Below are positions 16,547 through 26,830 of a DNA stretch of 64,000 nucleotides, piece after piece. Position numbers and translations under genes: made by a program. Within the stretch, counting starts at the first letter, position 1. Every line of letters starts with the position of its first letter. The notes under the pieces are model-generated. The model saw only the letters and a list, made by a program, of their open reading frames with translations. It ran no database searches and was not told where the DNA came from. This DNA is from Leucobacter zeae (GTDB taxonomy: Bacteria > Actinomycetota > Actinomycetes > Actinomycetales > Microbacteriaceae). Location: positions 797,256-861,255 of the forward strand of contig NZ_QYAB01000001.1 of assembly GCF_016758175.1 (NCBI RefSeq), read 5' to 3'.

Positions 16547-17596
16547 CTAGACCGCGTCCCCGACCACGGGACCCTCGGTGTTCGGCTTCCACCCGAGAGC
16601 CGGGGCCACGTGCTCCGCGAACGACTGCAGCACGTGCAAGTTGTACTCGGGGCCGAGCTGGTTCGGGATCGTCAGCATGAGGGTGTCCGCCGACATCACG
16701 GCCTCGTCGGCGCGCAGCTGCTCGATCAGGCGATCGGGGGAGTCGGCGTAGGTCTTGCCGAACGTGGATCGCAGACCGTCGATGATGCCGACCTGATCCA
16801 TGTTCTCGCGCGAGCGCAGGCCGAAGTACATCTCGTCCTGCTCGGTCACGATGGGGAAGACGCTGCGGCTCACCGAGACGCGCGGCGCACCGCTGTGCCC
16901 GGCCTGGCGATAGGCCTCGCGGAACCGGTCGATCTGCTCGCGCTGCAGCACGTGGAAGGGCTGCCCCGTCGCCTCGGTCAGCAGCGTCGAGCTCATGAGG
17001 TTGAGGCCCTGCCTGCCCACCTGCTCGGCGGATTCTCGGGATCCGGCGCCCCACCAGATGCGATCGCGCAGTCCGTGCGATCGGGGTTCGATCGCCAGCC
17101 GGCCGGGAGGCGCCATCTGCGGATCCGCGTCGACGAGCGCCTCTCCGTCGATACCGCGCAGGAACAGATCGAACTTGTCGCGGGCGAGGTCGGCGCCGCG
17201 GGGGTCAGCGGATCCGGTGTAGCCGAAGGCCTCGTAGCCGCGCACGGCGGTCTCGGGGGATCCCCGGCTGATGCCGATCGCGATCCGCTGGTCCGCGATG
17301 AGGTCGAGCGCCGCGAGTTCCTCGGCGAGGTACAGCGGGTTCTCGTAGCGCATGTCGACGACGCCGGTGCCGACCTCGATGCGCTTCGTGCGCGCGGCCA
17401 TCGCGGTGAGCAGCGGGATCGGCGATGCCGCCTGCCTGGCGAAGTGGTGCACGCGCGTGTAGGCGCCGTTGACGCCGATCTCGTCGGCGCCCTCGGCGAG
17501 CTCGATGGTCTGCCGCAGCATGTCGCCAGCGGTGCGGACGCGCGAGCCGGGGACGGGACCGTAGTGCCCGAAGGACAGGAATCCGAATGCTCTCAT
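16547..17596 (-). CDS. LLM-class flavin-dependent oxidoreductase
   Basis: This 349-aa luciferase-like monooxygenase has an (alpha/beta)8 barrel. GFLSFGHYGPV at the N-terminus, a HHFARQAASPIPLLTAMAARTKRIEVGTGV segment (about 50-79) and GISRGSPETAVRGYEAFG (about 108-125) are typical of F420- or FMN-dependent LLM enzymes in actinobacteria. The substrate and cofactor are unknown. It is a single gene facing the small hypothetical gene. Confidence 0.88.
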   Translation of the reverse strand: MRAFGFLSFGHYGPVPGSRVRTAGDMLRQTIELAEGADEIGVNGAYTRVHHFARQAASPIPLLTAMAARTKRIEVGTGVVDMRYENPLYLAEELAALDLIADQRIAIGISRGSPETAVRGYEAFGYTGSADPRGADLARDKFDLFLRGIDGEALVDADPQMAPPGRLAIEPRSHGLRDRIWWGAGSRESAEQVGRQGLNLMSSTLLTEATGQPFHVLQREQIDRFREAYRQAGHSGAPRVSVSRSVFPIVTEQDEMYFGLRSRENMDQVGIIDGLRSTFGKTYADSPDRLIEQLRADEAVMSADTLMLTIPNQLGPEYNLHVLQSFAEHVAPALGWKPNTEGPVVGDAV

Positions 17597-17805
17597 GCCG
17601 AGTGCAACAACGCCGGCCGAATTGCATTCCCGCGCATGTATTTCGGGCCGGGTGCTTCGGGCTCCGCTGCCGCAGCGCCCGCCGCGGATCTGAGGCGCTC
17701 CGCGTCGCGAAGTCGGGCATTCGCCCGATGCCGGGCGGGGTCCTTAGGGCGGAACCTGGAAGCACCAGCACATCTCTTCCTGGGATCGAACGCAGAGGAG
17801 CCATC

Positions 17806-18048
17806 ATGGACGCGAACGTCAACGCCTACGCCACGCACCGCCTGCTCGCCGCGCAGGCCGACCGCCTCGCCGAGGACGCCGAGCGCGCCCGGCTCGCGCG
17901 GGATCGCGCCGCGTCGGACGGCGGGTACCCTGCGGCGGCGCTCGCTGCGGAGACGGGGCCGGAGACCGCAGGGGCGCTCGGGCGTCTGCGCTTCCCGAGG
18001 CGGGTCGGCATGCGGGCCGGGTCGGGCCTCCGGCACGCGCACCGGTGA
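17806..18048 (+). CDS. Small Ala/Arg-rich hypothetical protein
   Basis: This 80-aa protein has a good Shine-Dalgarno (GAGGAG) before the ATG. The first half is an amphipathic Ala/Arg/Glu helix ([21 protein letters not shown]); the second half is less ordered and Arg/Gly-rich. It ends just before the large LuxR-type regulator, and its TGA overlaps a possible GTG start of that gene, so the two may be translated together. No function can be named. Confidence 0.55.
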   Translation: MDANVNAYATHRLLAAQADRLAEDAERARLARDRAASDGGYPAAALAAETGPETAGALGRLRFPRRVGMRAGSGLRHAHR

Positions 18049-18116
18049 TCCCTCGGGAGGCCCCCGCGGCGCATCTCCGCGTGCACGATGTCGGCGGCGG
18101 GTGGCACGATGAGTGC

Positions 18117-21071
18117 ATGACCCCGAACCTCCGCGCCGAGATGGTCGGCCGAGACGCCGAGCTCGGCCGGCTGCTCGAGCGGTTCTCCGCGGCGGAGCAC
18201 GGGGAACCCGCGGCGGTGCTGCTGGCGGGCGAAGCGGGGATCGGGAAATCCCGGTTGCTCGCCGAGTTCGTGCAGCGCGTCGGCGACCGGGCCGACGTGC
18301 TCCTCGGGCGCTGCGTCGACCTCGGCGCCTCCGCGCTGCCGTACGGGCCGATCGTCGGGATCCTGCGCGCGCTCGTCGCGGAGAAGGGGGCGGATCGCGT
18401 CCGCGAGCTCGCGGGCCCGGGCGGCCGCGCGCTCGCGCTGCTGCTGCCCGAGCTGGCCGAGGCGACCCATCGGGTCGAGCGGGACGGGGTCGGTCCCGAC
18501 CTGCTGCGGGAGGCCATCGTGTCGGTCTTCGAGGCGGCTGCCGCGGAGCGCCCGCTCGTGATCGCCGTCGAGGACCTGCACTGGGCGGACGGTGCGACGC
18601 TCGCGGTGCTCGCGCTGCTCCTGCGGATGATCGACTCGGGGCGGCTGATGTTCCTGCTCACGCTCCGCACGGAGCACGGCAGGCGCGGCGACCCGGTCAG
18701 GGTGTTCGTCGGGGAGGCCGAGCGCGCCCGCGTGCTCGAGCACGTTCCGCTCGCACGGCTCGGGGAGGACGAGGTGCGGCGGATGGCCACGGCGATCCTC
18801 GGCGAGGCTCCGGATCCGCCGGCGCTCGCCCGGCTCAGAGAGCGGTCGGAGGGCGTGCCGTTCTTCGTCGAGGAGCTCGCCGGTTGCGGTACCGCTCCGA
18901 TCGACGGCACGCTGCGCGACCTGCTGCTCGTGCGCTTCGACGCGCTCGGCGAGGACTCCGCCGACGTCGTTCGGATCGCCTCCGCCTCCGAGTCCCCGAT
19001 CGCCCACGATCTGCTCGCCGAGCTCGCGCCGCTCTCGGACCCAGCGCTCGACGGGGCCCTGCGCGAAGCGGTGCAGTCCGGGATCCTGGTGGTCGACGGC
19101 GACGACCGCTACGCGTTCCGGCATGCGCTGCTGCGGGAGGCGGTGCACGACGACCAGCTCCCGGGAGAACGCGCGCGACTCCACCGGGCCTACGCCGAGG
19201 CGCTGCAGCGGCGCTCGGACGCTGCGCCCGAGCACGGTCAGCACGCCGCGCTCGCCTCGCACTGGCGGCAGGCCCATGACCGGGAACGGGCGCTGGCGGC
19301 CGCACGGGTCGCGATGATGCAGGCGAGGGCGAGCTACGCCTACTCCGTCGCGGCGAGGTTCGGCGAACAGGTGCTCGAGCTGTGGGACCAGGTGGACGAG
19401 CCGGAAGAGATCGCGGGTATCGGAAGGCTCGACCTGCTCGGTCGTGTCGCTTCGATCATGCGCAATGCCGGCGAGGGCGAGCGAGCGCTCGCCGTCATCG
19501 ATCAGGCGCTGCGCGAGGTCGACGACGCGAGCGACCCGGTCGCCCACGCGCGGCTGCTGCGCGACCGCGCCACCTATGTCACGAGCCTCGGTCGCCTCGG
19601 CGCGCACGAGGCGCTCGAGTCGGCGCTCAGGGTACTGGGCGAGGGGGACGGGCACCTGCGCCTCCGAGCGAGCATCCTGAACACGCTCGCGAGCCGGCAG
19701 ATGACTGCGGGGCGCCTCGACGAGGCCATCGCCACCGCCGAACGCGCGCTGGCGTGCGCCGAGCGGGCGGGCGACCTCGGCCAGCAGTCGCTCGCGCACA
19801 ATTTCCGAGGCGCATCGAGCGCGCACCTGGGCCGGATCGAGGCGGCGTTCGCGGACTACGAGGCGGCCCACCGTCTCGCGAACGACAGCAACTCGGCGCT
19901 CCGCTACCGTGTGAACTACTCCGATCTGCTCGTCGTGATCGGGCGGTTCGGCGAGGCCGTCGCAGTGGCCGAGCGGGGGCTCGCCCAGGCGCGGTCGTTG
20001 GGAGTGGAGCGCACCACCGGGGCCATCATGATCCAGAACATGATCGAGGCGCTCATCGAGCTGGGAGAGATCGAGCGCGTCGAAGCGCTGCTCGCACGCT
20101 CCATCGACGCGCACACGCTGCGCGTCTTCCGCATCTACACCGCGATGTCGCGCGTGCGCGTGCACTCGTGGCGCGGTCGGGTCGACGAGGCGTCCGCGCT
20201 GGTGGCCGACTGGAGCGATGCGCTCGTCGAGACCGGGGGCGTCGAGCGACAGGTCTGGTACTACGCCAGGCACATGGACGTCGCCCTCGCGCTCGCGCAT
20301 GATGATTTCGACGGCGCCTGGGAGTCCATCGAGCTCATGCTCGCGGACCCGGGGCCCCGCCTCGGCTACGAGCGGCGGCTGCTGCTCGAAGGGGCCTGGG
20401 TGCTCGCCGAGCGCCGAGCTCGCGGGCGCGAGACCGCCGCCGCGGCTGAGCGCCTGCTGGGCGCATGGGAATCGCAACCCGCCGGGCTGCAGGACGCCGC
20501 GTGGACCCGCACGCTGGCGGCACTGCTCGAGCCGGAAGCGGAACCGCTCGAGCTGGCGACCCGGCTGGCGGATCGGGACGAGACCCCCGCGGTGTTCCGT
20601 GCGATCTCCCGGATCGAGCTCGCCCGCCTGCAGATCGCCCGGTCGGATCGGCAGGGCGCGGGCGACGCGGCACGGGCGGCCCTGGATGCCGCGACGACGC
20701 TCGGGCACGCTCCGCTCCTGCGCATCGCCGAGCGCTTCGCGGAGGCCGCGGGCCTCATCGAGGCCCGCGGCGGTTCCGGTGCCCGCACGGCGCTCGCGGA
20801 GCTGACCGACCGCGAGCGGCAGGTGCTCGAGCTGGTCGGCGAAGGGCTGAGCAACCGCGGCATCGGCGAGCGGCTCTTCATCAGTCCGAAGACCGTGAGC
20901 GTGCACGTCTCCGGCGTGCTGCGCAAGCTCGGCGTCGCGACGCGCACCGAGGCCGCCGTGCTGGCCGCCGGGGCGGGCCAGCGCGCTGCGGGCGAGCGCG
21001 CGGACGCGGAGGGGGCGGATCCGACGGGAGCGCACGGGCCGTACCCGGCCGGGACGGGGGTGGCGCGCTAG
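18117..21071 (+). CDS. LuxR-family ATPase regulator (LAL/MalT-like)
   Basis: This 984-aa regulator has an N-terminal AAA/STAND ATPase with Walker A GEAGIGKS at 38-45 and a Walker B-like [12 protein letters not shown] near 150. A long TPR-like alpha-helical region spans about 350-870, and a LuxR/GerE helix-turn-helix at about 896-947 includes [26 protein letters not shown]. Relatives are large ATP-binding LuxR activators of catabolic or secondary-metabolite genes. I start at the ATG next to the MVGRD motif; an in-frame GTG 24 codons upstream overlaps the previous stop. Its target is unknown. Confidence 0.9.
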   Translation: MTPNLRAEMVGRDAELGRLLERFSAAEHGEPAAVLLAGEAGIGKSRLLAEFVQRVGDRADVLLGRCVDLGASALPYGPIVGILRALVAEKGADRVRELAGPGGRALALLLPELAEATHRVERDGVGPDLLREAIVSVFEAAAAERPLVIAVEDLHWADGATLAVLALLLRMIDSGRLMFLLTLRTEHGRRGDPVRVFVGEAERARVLEHVPLARLGEDEVRRMATAILGEAPDPPALARLRERSEGVPFFVEELAGCGTAPIDGTLRDLLLVRFDALGEDSADVVRIASASESPIAHDLLAELAPLSDPALDGALREAVQSGILVVDGDDRYAFRHALLREAVHDDQLPGERARLHRAYAEALQRRSDAAPEHGQHAALASHWRQAHDRERALAAARVAMMQARASYAYSVAARFGEQVLELWDQVDEPEEIAGIGRLDLLGRVASIMRNAGEGERALAVIDQALREVDDASDPVAHARLLRDRATYVTSLGRLGAHEALESALRVLGEGDGHLRLRASILNTLASRQMTAGRLDEAIATAERALACAERAGDLGQQSLAHNFRGASSAHLGRIEAAFADYEAAHRLANDSNSALRYRVNYSDLLVVIGRFGEAVAVAERGLAQARSLGVERTTGAIMIQNMIEALIELGEIERVEALLARSIDAHTLRVFRIYTAMSRVRVHSWRGRVDEASALVADWSDALVETGGVERQVWYYARHMDVALALAHDDFDGAWESIELMLADPGPRLGYERRLLLEGAWVLAERRARGRETAAAAERLLGAWESQPAGLQDAAWTRTLAALLEPEAEPLELATRLADRDETPAVFRAISRIELARLQIARSDRQGAGDAARAALDAATTLGHAPLLRIAERFAEAAGLIEARGGSGARTALAELTDRERQVLELVGEGLSNRGIGERLFISPKTVSVHVSGVLRKLGVATRTEAAVLAAGAGQRAAGERADAEGADPTGAHGPYPAGTGVAR

Positions 21072-22132
21072 ACGCGCAGCGCTCCGGGATCCTCCCGATA
21101 CTCCTCGCGGTAGATGTTCGCGAAGCGCGCGGCATTCGTGAAGTTCCAGCGCGCGGCGATCCGCTCGACGGCCTCTGCGGAGAGCGGTGCCGCCTCCGAG
21201 GCCCGGAGCAGATCCTCGCGCGCGCCCGAGAGCCGCGCGCGGCGCAGGTAGTCGCTCGGCGAGAACTCGACCGACCGGCGGAACGCGTACTGCAGCCCGC
21301 GGGTCGAGATGTGCGCGGCGCGGGCGACGTCGTCGACGGTGATCGGCTCGTGCGCGTGCTCATCGATGTATGCGAGCGCCCTGCGGACGGTCTGCGGTGC
21401 CGCCCGCGTCTGCACCGGGCGCCGCACGGAATCCGAGAAGGTCGTCGAGAACGTCGAGAGGACCGTCCACAGTGCGAGCCGCTCCAGGCTCGTCGCGACG
21501 AGGGAACGGGCCTCCTCCTGCTCCGGGAGTGCGGAGAGCGATGCCGCGAGATAGCGGAACGTGCGCGCCCAGTGCTGCGCGGCTTCCGCACTGATCGCTT
21601 CGGCGCCCCGGACGCGCACGCGCAGGCTGTCGTCGCCCGAGATCTGCCTGGCCAGATGCTGCGCGCGGCAGCGATCGAAGGCGAGCGCCTCGACGAGCGC
21701 CGTGTCGCGCCACTGCGCTCTGATCGGGGCGCCGTCCGACACCCAGGGCCGGTCTCCCGCGAGCGCCCCGCCGTCATTCTCGGAACCGCCCGTCGTCGTC
21801 GTGACGCGGCAGCTGAACAGCTGGTCCTCGGGCTCCACCGACGAGCGCACGTCGGCGCGCATCTCGTAGCGGACGAGCGAGAAGCCGGGCAGTGACGACG
21901 AGAACCAGTCGAGACCGCAGCGCTGGGGGTCGACGTGCAGGAGCTGCGATGACGGAACGAACAGCTGCCAGAGGCGCTCGACCTCGGCGGCGTCGTTCGT
22001 GCGCAGTCGCAGCGCGGGGTCGAGGGTATGCACGTGCCTCTGCTCTCGTTTCGTCGGTGCCGTCGATTCGTCGGGCGGTGGTTGCAAGCGAGCATAGTCA
22101 GCACTCCCCGGACCCGGCTGAGTGCGCGGCAC
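21068..22132 (-). CDS. AraC-family transcriptional regulator
   Basis: This protein of up to 354 aa has a long N-terminal ligand or dimerisation region and a C-terminal AraC/XylS helix-turn-helix pair. The first helix pair includes [23 protein letters not shown] (about 265-287), and the second carries [20 protein letters not shown] near the end. The N-terminal part resembles the AraC-binding-domain-like ligand region of actinobacterial regulators. The start is uncertain: the far GTG gives 354 aa; an internal GTG at 22033 (33 codons later, after AGAGGCAC) is also plausible. Its stop overlaps that of the LAL regulator. Confidence 0.85.
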   Translation of the reverse strand: MPRTQPGPGSADYARLQPPPDESTAPTKREQRHVHTLDPALRLRTNDAAEVERLWQLFVPSSQLLHVDPQRCGLDWFSSSLPGFSLVRYEMRADVRSSVEPEDQLFSCRVTTTTGGSENDGGALAGDRPWVSDGAPIRAQWRDTALVEALAFDRCRAQHLARQISGDDSLRVRVRGAEAISAEAAQHWARTFRYLAASLSALPEQEEARSLVATSLERLALWTVLSTFSTTFSDSVRRPVQTRAAPQTVRRALAYIDEHAHEPITVDDVARAAHISTRGLQYAFRRSVEFSPSDYLRRARLSGAREDLLRASEAAPLSAEAVERIAARWNFTNAARFANIYREEYREDPGALRV

Positions 22133-22224
22133 GCACTGCTGCCGGGGCGAGACTGCCAGCGATTCGCGGTCCGGGCAAGCGGCGCGAAACGAATCTTCGC
22201 GACGCGTTCCGCACGAAAGCAGGA

Positions 22225-22241
22225 ATACCCCCTAGGGGTAT
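22225..22241. promoter_or_regulatory. CsoR-type copper operator upstream of the P1B ATPase
   Basis: ATACCCCCTAGGGGTAT is a near-perfect GC-flanked palindrome with ATACCC/GGGTAT arms. This layout matches the known operators of CsoR-family copper repressors. It lies 56 bases before the ATPase start and stands out as AT-containing symmetry in GC-rich DNA. A near-copy sits at the CueP-like gene. Confidence 0.8.
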
Positions 22242-22296
22242 ATGGTTGTGCTGGGGGCAGGCGTCGGAGCGGGCGCCGGGAGAGGACGCGGGAACC

Positions 22297-24393
22297 ATGG
22301 AACACGAGCACCACGAATCGCACGCCCGGCACACGGCGCACGGCGGCCCCGAAGCAGATGCGTATCCCGTTGAGGACGCGCATCACGGCGGTCACGGCGG
22401 TCACAGCGACCATGTCGGGCAGTTCAGGCGCCTGTTCTGGATCATGCTGGCCCTCGCGATCCCGACCGTGGCGCTCTCGCCGATGTTCGCGATGATCCTC
22501 GGCTACGCCCTGCCCGAGCACCCGGTGCTCGGGTGGGTCCCGCCGGTGCTCGGCACCGTCATGTTCGTGTGGGGCGGCAGGCCGTTCCTGGCGGGGGCCG
22601 TCGCCGAGCTCCGCGAGCGCCGGCCGGGCATGATGCTGCTCATCGGCCTGGCGATCACGGTCGCGGTCCTCGCATCGTGGGGCGCGACCCTCGGTCTGCT
22701 GCATCATCAGCTCGACTTCTGGTGGGAGCTCGCGCTCCTCATCGTGATCATGCTGCTCGGGCACTGGATCGAGATGCGCTCGCTCGCGCAGACGACCTCG
22801 GCGCTCGATTCGCTCGCGGCGCTGCTGCCGGATGAAGCCGAACGCGTGGACGGGGCCGACGTGGTCCGAGTCGCGCCGGCCGAGCTCCGCGTCGGCGACG
22901 TGGTCCTCGTGCGACCCGGTGGGAGCGTGCCTGCGGACGGCCGCATCGTGGCGGGCGGCGCCGCGATGGACGAGTCGATGGTGACGGGGGAATCCCGCAC
23001 CGTGACCAGGACGGTCGGCGATGCCGTGACCGCGGGAACGGTGGCGACCGACTCGGGGATGCGGGTCGAGGTGACGGCCACCGGCGACGACACCGCGCTC
23101 GCCGGCATCGGCCGCCTCGTCGCCGACGCACAGAGCTCCTCGTCGCGTGCACAGCGGCTCGCCGACACCGCGGCGGGGTGGCTCTTCTGGTTCGCGCTCG
23201 CCGCGGCGGTCGTCACCGCCGTCGCATGGTCCGTGCTCGGGCTGCCCGACGAGGCCGTCATCCGCACGATCACCGTGCTCGTGATCGCCTGCCCCCACGC
23301 GCTCGGCCTCGCGATCCCGCTGGTCGTGTCGATCGCGACGGAGCGCGCCGCGCGAGCCGGGGTACTCGTGAAGGATCGCCTCGCGCTCGAGAGCATGCGC
23401 ACGGTCGACGCCGTGCTGTTCGACAAGACCGGCACGCTGACGCGGGGCGAGCCCGCGGTCGCCGACGTCGCGGTCGCGCCCGCCGCAGCGGGTGTATCGG
23501 AGCGGGATGTGCTCGCGCTCGCCGCGGCCGCCGAGGCCGACAGCGAGCACCCGCTCGCCCGCGCCATCGTGCGCGCCGCGGCCGAGCGCGGTCTGGCGGT
23601 GCCGTCCGCGGCCGAATTCAGATCGGCTCCGGCGGTGGGCGTCGCGGCCACCGTGTCCGGCCGCGTCATCCGGGTCGGGGGGCCGCACCTTCTCGCTGAG
23701 GCCGGGGCATCCGAGCTGCCCGAAGCCGAGACCTGGCGGGATGACGGGGCGATCATCCTGCACGTGCTCCGCGACGACGCGGTGATCGGGGCGCTCGCGC
23801 TCAGCGACGAGATCCGCCCGGAGAGCCGCGAGGCCGTGCTCGGGCTCCAGCGGAGCGGGATCGAGGTCGTCATGATCACGGGGGACGCCGAGGCGGTGGC
23901 GCGCACGGTGGCGGCGGAGCTCGGCATCGATCGGGTGTTCGCCGGGGTGCGCCCCGAGCACAAGGCCGCGACGGTGCAGGGGCTGCAGGCCGAAGGGCGG
24001 CGCGTGGCGATGGTCGGCGACGGGGTGAACGACGCCCCTGCGCTGGCGCAGGCCGACGTGGGGCTCGCGATCGGGGCGGGCACCGACGTGGCCATCGCCT
24101 CCGCCGGGGTGATCCTCGCGGGGGACGACCCGAGGGCGGTGCTGTCGGTGATCGAGCTGTCGCGCGCGGCGTACCGCAAGATGCGTCAGAACCTCTGGTG
24201 GGCGGCCGGCTACAACCTCCTCGCGGTCCCGCTCGCCGCGGGAGTGCTCGCCCCGGTCGGGTTCGTGCTGCCGATGTCGGTGGGGGCCATGCTCATGTCG
24301 GTGTCCACGATCGTGGTCGCACTCAACGCGCAGCTGCTGCGGCGGCTCGACCTCCGTCCGGCCGCCGCAGCCGAGCGGGCCAGGCTCCGCTGA
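22297..24393 (+). CDS. Copper-translocating P-type ATPase, CopB-like (P1B-3)
   Basis: This 698-aa membrane ATPase exports copper. It has a His-rich N-terminus in place of CxxC metal domains (His pairs within residues 3-39), TGES at 230-233 (actuator), the membrane metal site CPH at 332-334, and DKTGT with the phosphorylated Asp376. GDGVNDAPALAQADVG is near 580, and eight membrane helices are expected. CPH plus a His-rich tail is the mark of CopB-type pumps. The operator upstream and the CueP-like gene downstream place it in a copper regulon. No csoR gene is in the window. Confidence 0.93.
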   Translation: MEHEHHESHARHTAHGGPEADAYPVEDAHHGGHGGHSDHVGQFRRLFWIMLALAIPTVALSPMFAMILGYALPEHPVLGWVPPVLGTVMFVWGGRPFLAGAVAELRERRPGMMLLIGLAITVAVLASWGATLGLLHHQLDFWWELALLIVIMLLGHWIEMRSLAQTTSALDSLAALLPDEAERVDGADVVRVAPAELRVGDVVLVRPGGSVPADGRIVAGGAAMDESMVTGESRTVTRTVGDAVTAGTVATDSGMRVEVTATGDDTALAGIGRLVADAQSSSSRAQRLADTAAGWLFWFALAAAVVTAVAWSVLGLPDEAVIRTITVLVIACPHALGLAIPLVVSIATERAARAGVLVKDRLALESMRTVDAVLFDKTGTLTRGEPAVADVAVAPAAAGVSERDVLALAAAAEADSEHPLARAIVRAAAERGLAVPSAAEFRSAPAVGVAATVSGRVIRVGGPHLLAEAGASELPEAETWRDDGAIILHVLRDDAVIGALALSDEIRPESREAVLGLQRSGIEVVMITGDAEAVARTVAAELGIDRVFAGVRPEHKAATVQGLQAEGRRVAMVGDGVNDAPALAQADVGLAIGAGTDVAIASAGVILAGDDPRAVLSVIELSRAAYRKMRQNLWWAAGYNLLAVPLAAGVLAPVGFVLPMSVGAMLMSVSTIVVALNAQLLRRLDLRPAAAAERARLR

Positions 24394-24440
24394 GGCGGAT
24401 GCCGCCGATCACCAGGGATCTCGGAGGAGGAGTCGGCAGA

Positions 24441-24457
24441 ATACCCCGTATGGGTAT
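24441..24457. promoter_or_regulatory. CsoR-type operator overlapping the CueP start codon
   Basis: ATACCCCGTATGGGTAT has the same ATACCC/GGGTAT arms and spacing as the site at the ATPase promoter. It includes the ATG start (24450). The transcript must start at or close to this ATG, with a likely -10 at CAGAAT, so the message is probably leaderless and the repressor would block initiation directly. Confidence 0.75.
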
Positions 24458-25103
24458 CCGTGCCGTCGTCTCCGCCACCGTCCTCGCCGCATCCATCGGG
24501 CTCGTGGGGGTCGTCGTGCTCAGCGGCTGCTCGACCGATCCGGCCGGCTCGAACGCGGCGGCGGACCCCGCCGATCCGGTCGCGCTGCTCGAGTCGTTCG
24601 GGATTGCGGCGCCGGTCGCAGCGGGACCGGATCCCGCGGGCTCCGGGCCGGCCGACGCGGCCGCGATCGTCGAGGTCCTCGACGCGCTGCCCGTCGCCGA
24701 GCGCCCCGCGGACCTCAGTACGTCGATCACCGCGACCGAGCTGCGCCTCCAGCCCGATACACCCGACGAGGCGAGCATCGCGCTGACGGGCGATCGGTTC
24801 TACCTGTCCGTCGCGCCCTATCGCGAGCAGACCCACCCCTGCACGTTCCACAGCCCGACGAGCTGCCTGGGCGAGCTGCGGGGCGCACCCGTCGAGATCC
24901 GGGTGACGGACGCCGCCAGCGGAGAAGTCGTGCTCGAACGCTCCACCGAGACCGCGGACAACGGCTTCGTCGGCCTGTGGCTGCCCCGCGACGGGGAGTA
25001 CTCGGTCGAGGTCGTCGCCGACGGCGATCGCGGGGTGCAGACCGTGCGGACGGGCGACGGAGACCCGACCTGCATCACCACGCTGCGACTGACGTCGGCA
25101 TAG
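24450..25103 (+). CDS. CueP-family periplasmic copper-binding lipoprotein
   Basis: This 217-aa lipoprotein has a hydrophobic signal and lipobox LSGC (C27). The C-terminal domain has the CueP pattern: FYLSVAPYREQTH, then C131, H134 and C139, a V-I-V strand, NGFVGLWLPRDGEY, and a final DPTCITTL with C208. CueP in Salmonella stores periplasmic copper and supplies it to superoxide dismutase. The gene follows the P1B ATPase by 56 bases but has its own operator, so both answer the same signal. The ATG sits in the operator. GGAGGAGG is about 20 bases upstream, too far to serve as Shine-Dalgarno, hence leaderless is likely. Confidence 0.85.
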   Translation: MGIRAVVSATVLAASIGLVGVVVLSGCSTDPAGSNAAADPADPVALLESFGIAAPVAAGPDPAGSGPADAAAIVEVLDALPVAERPADLSTSITATELRLQPDTPDEASIALTGDRFYLSVAPYREQTHPCTFHSPTSCLGELRGAPVEIRVTDAASGEVVLERSTETADNGFVGLWLPRDGEYSVEVVADGDRGVQTVRTGDGDPTCITTLRLTSA

Positions 25104-25162
25104 GCGTCCCCGCGTCCCCGCGCCGGGCGGCCCGCGCACCGCGCGTGCGGCAGAATGGGCCC

Positions 25163-25867
25163 ATGGATGCGCGCGTCGAGGAGAACGGATCCGGCTCCGT
25201 GTCGTCGCGGGCCGCCGCGAAGGTCGGGATCGGCGTCGGCGTGTCTGCCGGGCTCGCCACGATGTTCCTGCTGCTCCGCCTGCTCGCGGTGGCCCGCTGG
25301 GACTGGACCGACGCTGCGGCGATCGCCGACTCCTTCGACTTCTCCGACGCGATCCCCATCGTGTTCGGAACGCTGCTCGCCGAACCCGAAACGACCGGAC
25401 TGCTCATCGCGATCCTGCTGCCCATCGCGGTGCTGCACCTGCTCTGGCCCGCGGATCGTTCCGGCCCGCGCTGGACGCCGGGATCGGTCGTACTGGTGGC
25501 CGCGCTCGTGGCGTGCACGGTCGCGTGGAGCGTCACGTTCCGCTCGTGGTGGGTGCTCATCGGAGCGGTGACCGTCGCCGGTGCGCTCGTCGCGATCCGG
25601 ATTCTCTGGCGGCACGGGGTCGCCCATCGCGCCGCGCTCCGGATCATCCGATCGGCGGGTGCGCTCGTGGCGGCGGGGGCGCTGCTGCTCGCAGTGCTCG
25701 TGGACACGCCGTGGATGTCGCGCGAGCGGGTGACGCTGCCCGAGGGATCCGTCGAGGGCTATGTGCTCGAGGTCGAACCGGGGTTCGTGAAGCTGCTGAC
25801 CGACGAGCGCGAGGTGCGGATCATTCCCGTCGGGGACGTCGCATCGCGCGAGCTCATCGACGAATAG
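25163..25867 (+). CDS. Membrane protein of unknown function
   Basis: This 234-aa protein has several membrane helices (about residues 22-44, 60-92, 109-126, 130-150 and 165-185). The C-terminal 50 residues are hydrophilic and beta-rich (VTLPEGSVEGYVLEVEPGFVKLL), probably outside the membrane. No family is recognised. It is transcribed from its own ATG after a 59-base gap and is convergent with the epimerase operon. A function cannot be named. Confidence 0.7.
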   Translation: MDARVEENGSGSVSSRAAAKVGIGVGVSAGLATMFLLLRLLAVARWDWTDAAAIADSFDFSDAIPIVFGTLLAEPETTGLLIAILLPIAVLHLLWPADRSGPRWTPGSVVLVAALVACTVAWSVTFRSWWVLIGAVTVAGALVAIRILWRHGVAHRAALRIIRSAGALVAAGALLLAVLVDTPWMSRERVTLPEGSVEGYVLEVEPGFVKLLTDEREVRIIPVGDVASRELIDE

Positions 25868-25876
25868 TCGGCGGCG

Positions 25877-26830
25877 TCAGTCCGCGAGCGCCGCGGCGAT
25901 CGCGGACTCCGGGGTCGGATGCGCGAACGCGAACCCGGTGTCGACGAGCGCGCTCGGCTCGACTCTCGCGTCGGCGAGCAGCAGCGAGTCCGCCGCGTCG
26001 CGGCCGAGCCCGAGCCGGAGCGCCCACGCCGGCGCGGGGACGAGGAACGGTCGGCGCATCGCGCGCGCGAGGGCGCGACCGGTCTCGTTCGCGGTGGCGG
26101 GCCGGGGGCCCACCAGATTGACGGGCCCCGCGAAGTCGGAATCGATGAGGTGCCGGATGGCTCGCACCTCGTCCTCGAGCGAGATCCACGGCCAGAACTG
26201 CCGACCGGATCCGAGCGGGCCCGAGAGCCCGAAGCGCGTGAGCGCGACGAGCGGCTTCAGCACGCCCCGACGGTGCAGCAGCGGCGCCGTGCGCAGCAGC
26301 ACGACCCGCGCGCCCGGCCCGGCTGCGAGCGCCTCCCGCTCCCACTCCTCGCAGAGCTCGCCGAGGAACGTGCGCTCGGCGCCGCGCGCGCCGCGGCTCG
26401 ACTCCGTGAGCCGCTCGCCCGGTCGGTCGCCGTAGACCCCCACTGCCGATGCCGCGAGCAACGCCGGTGCTGCGGGGCCCAGCTCGCGGAGGGCTGCAGC
26501 GATCGTGCGGGTCGGGGCGATGCGGGAACGCCGCAGTTCGCTGCGGTACGACCGCGTCCAGGGGAGCCTGCCGATACTCGCTCCATTGAGGCACACGACC
26601 GCATCGGCCCCTGCGAGCGCGTCGGGATCGAGCGGTGCCTCGCCCGGCGCCCAGGAGAACTCGTCGGACGCGCGGGCCGGGCGGCGCACGAGCCTCACGA
26701 CGTCGATCCCGTCCGCGCGCAGCGAATCCACGAGCGCGCTCCCGATGAGGCCGGAGGCGCCCGAGACCACGACCCTGGCCGCACCCCGGCGGCTCGCGTC
26801 CGTCCGTCGGCCCTCTTGCGCGTCGCTCAC
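25877..26830 (-). CDS. TIGR01777-family NAD(P)-binding epimerase (YfcH-like)
   Basis: This 317-aa protein of the extended SDR/NAD-dependent epimerase group matches TIGR01777. The Rossmann segment is VVVSGASGLIGSALVDSLRADG (about 20-41). It is followed by AVVCLNGASIGRLPW, ASAVGVYGDRP and FWPWISLEDEVRAIRHLI, then a C-terminal DUF1731-like end. The substrate of TIGR01777 proteins is not known. The GTG start overlaps the stop of the upstream glycosylase gene (GTGA). Confidence 0.88.
   Translation of the reverse strand: MSDAQEGRRTDASRRGAARVVVSGASGLIGSALVDSLRADGIDVVRLVRRPARASDEFSWAPGEAPLDPDALAGADAVVCLNGASIGRLPWTRSYRSELRRSRIAPTRTIAAALRELGPAAPALLAASAVGVYGDRPGERLTESSRGARGAERTFLGELCEEWEREALAAGPGARVVLLRTAPLLHRRGVLKPLVALTRFGLSGPLGSGRQFWPWISLEDEVRAIRHLIDSDFAGPVNLVGPRPATANETGRALARAMRRPFLVPAPAWALRLGLGRDAADSLLLADARVEPSALVDTGFAFAHPTPESAIAAALAD

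Noticed and set aside
17826..21035. A 1069-codon minus-strand frame opposite the LAL regulator
   Set aside because: The plus-strand protein has a full ATPase and LuxR domain; the opposite frame has no domain and a shadow composition.
20881..23961. A 1026-codon minus-strand frame across the AraC and copper ATPase genes
   Set aside because: It spans two well-supported genes and gives only Arg/His/Asp-rich text.
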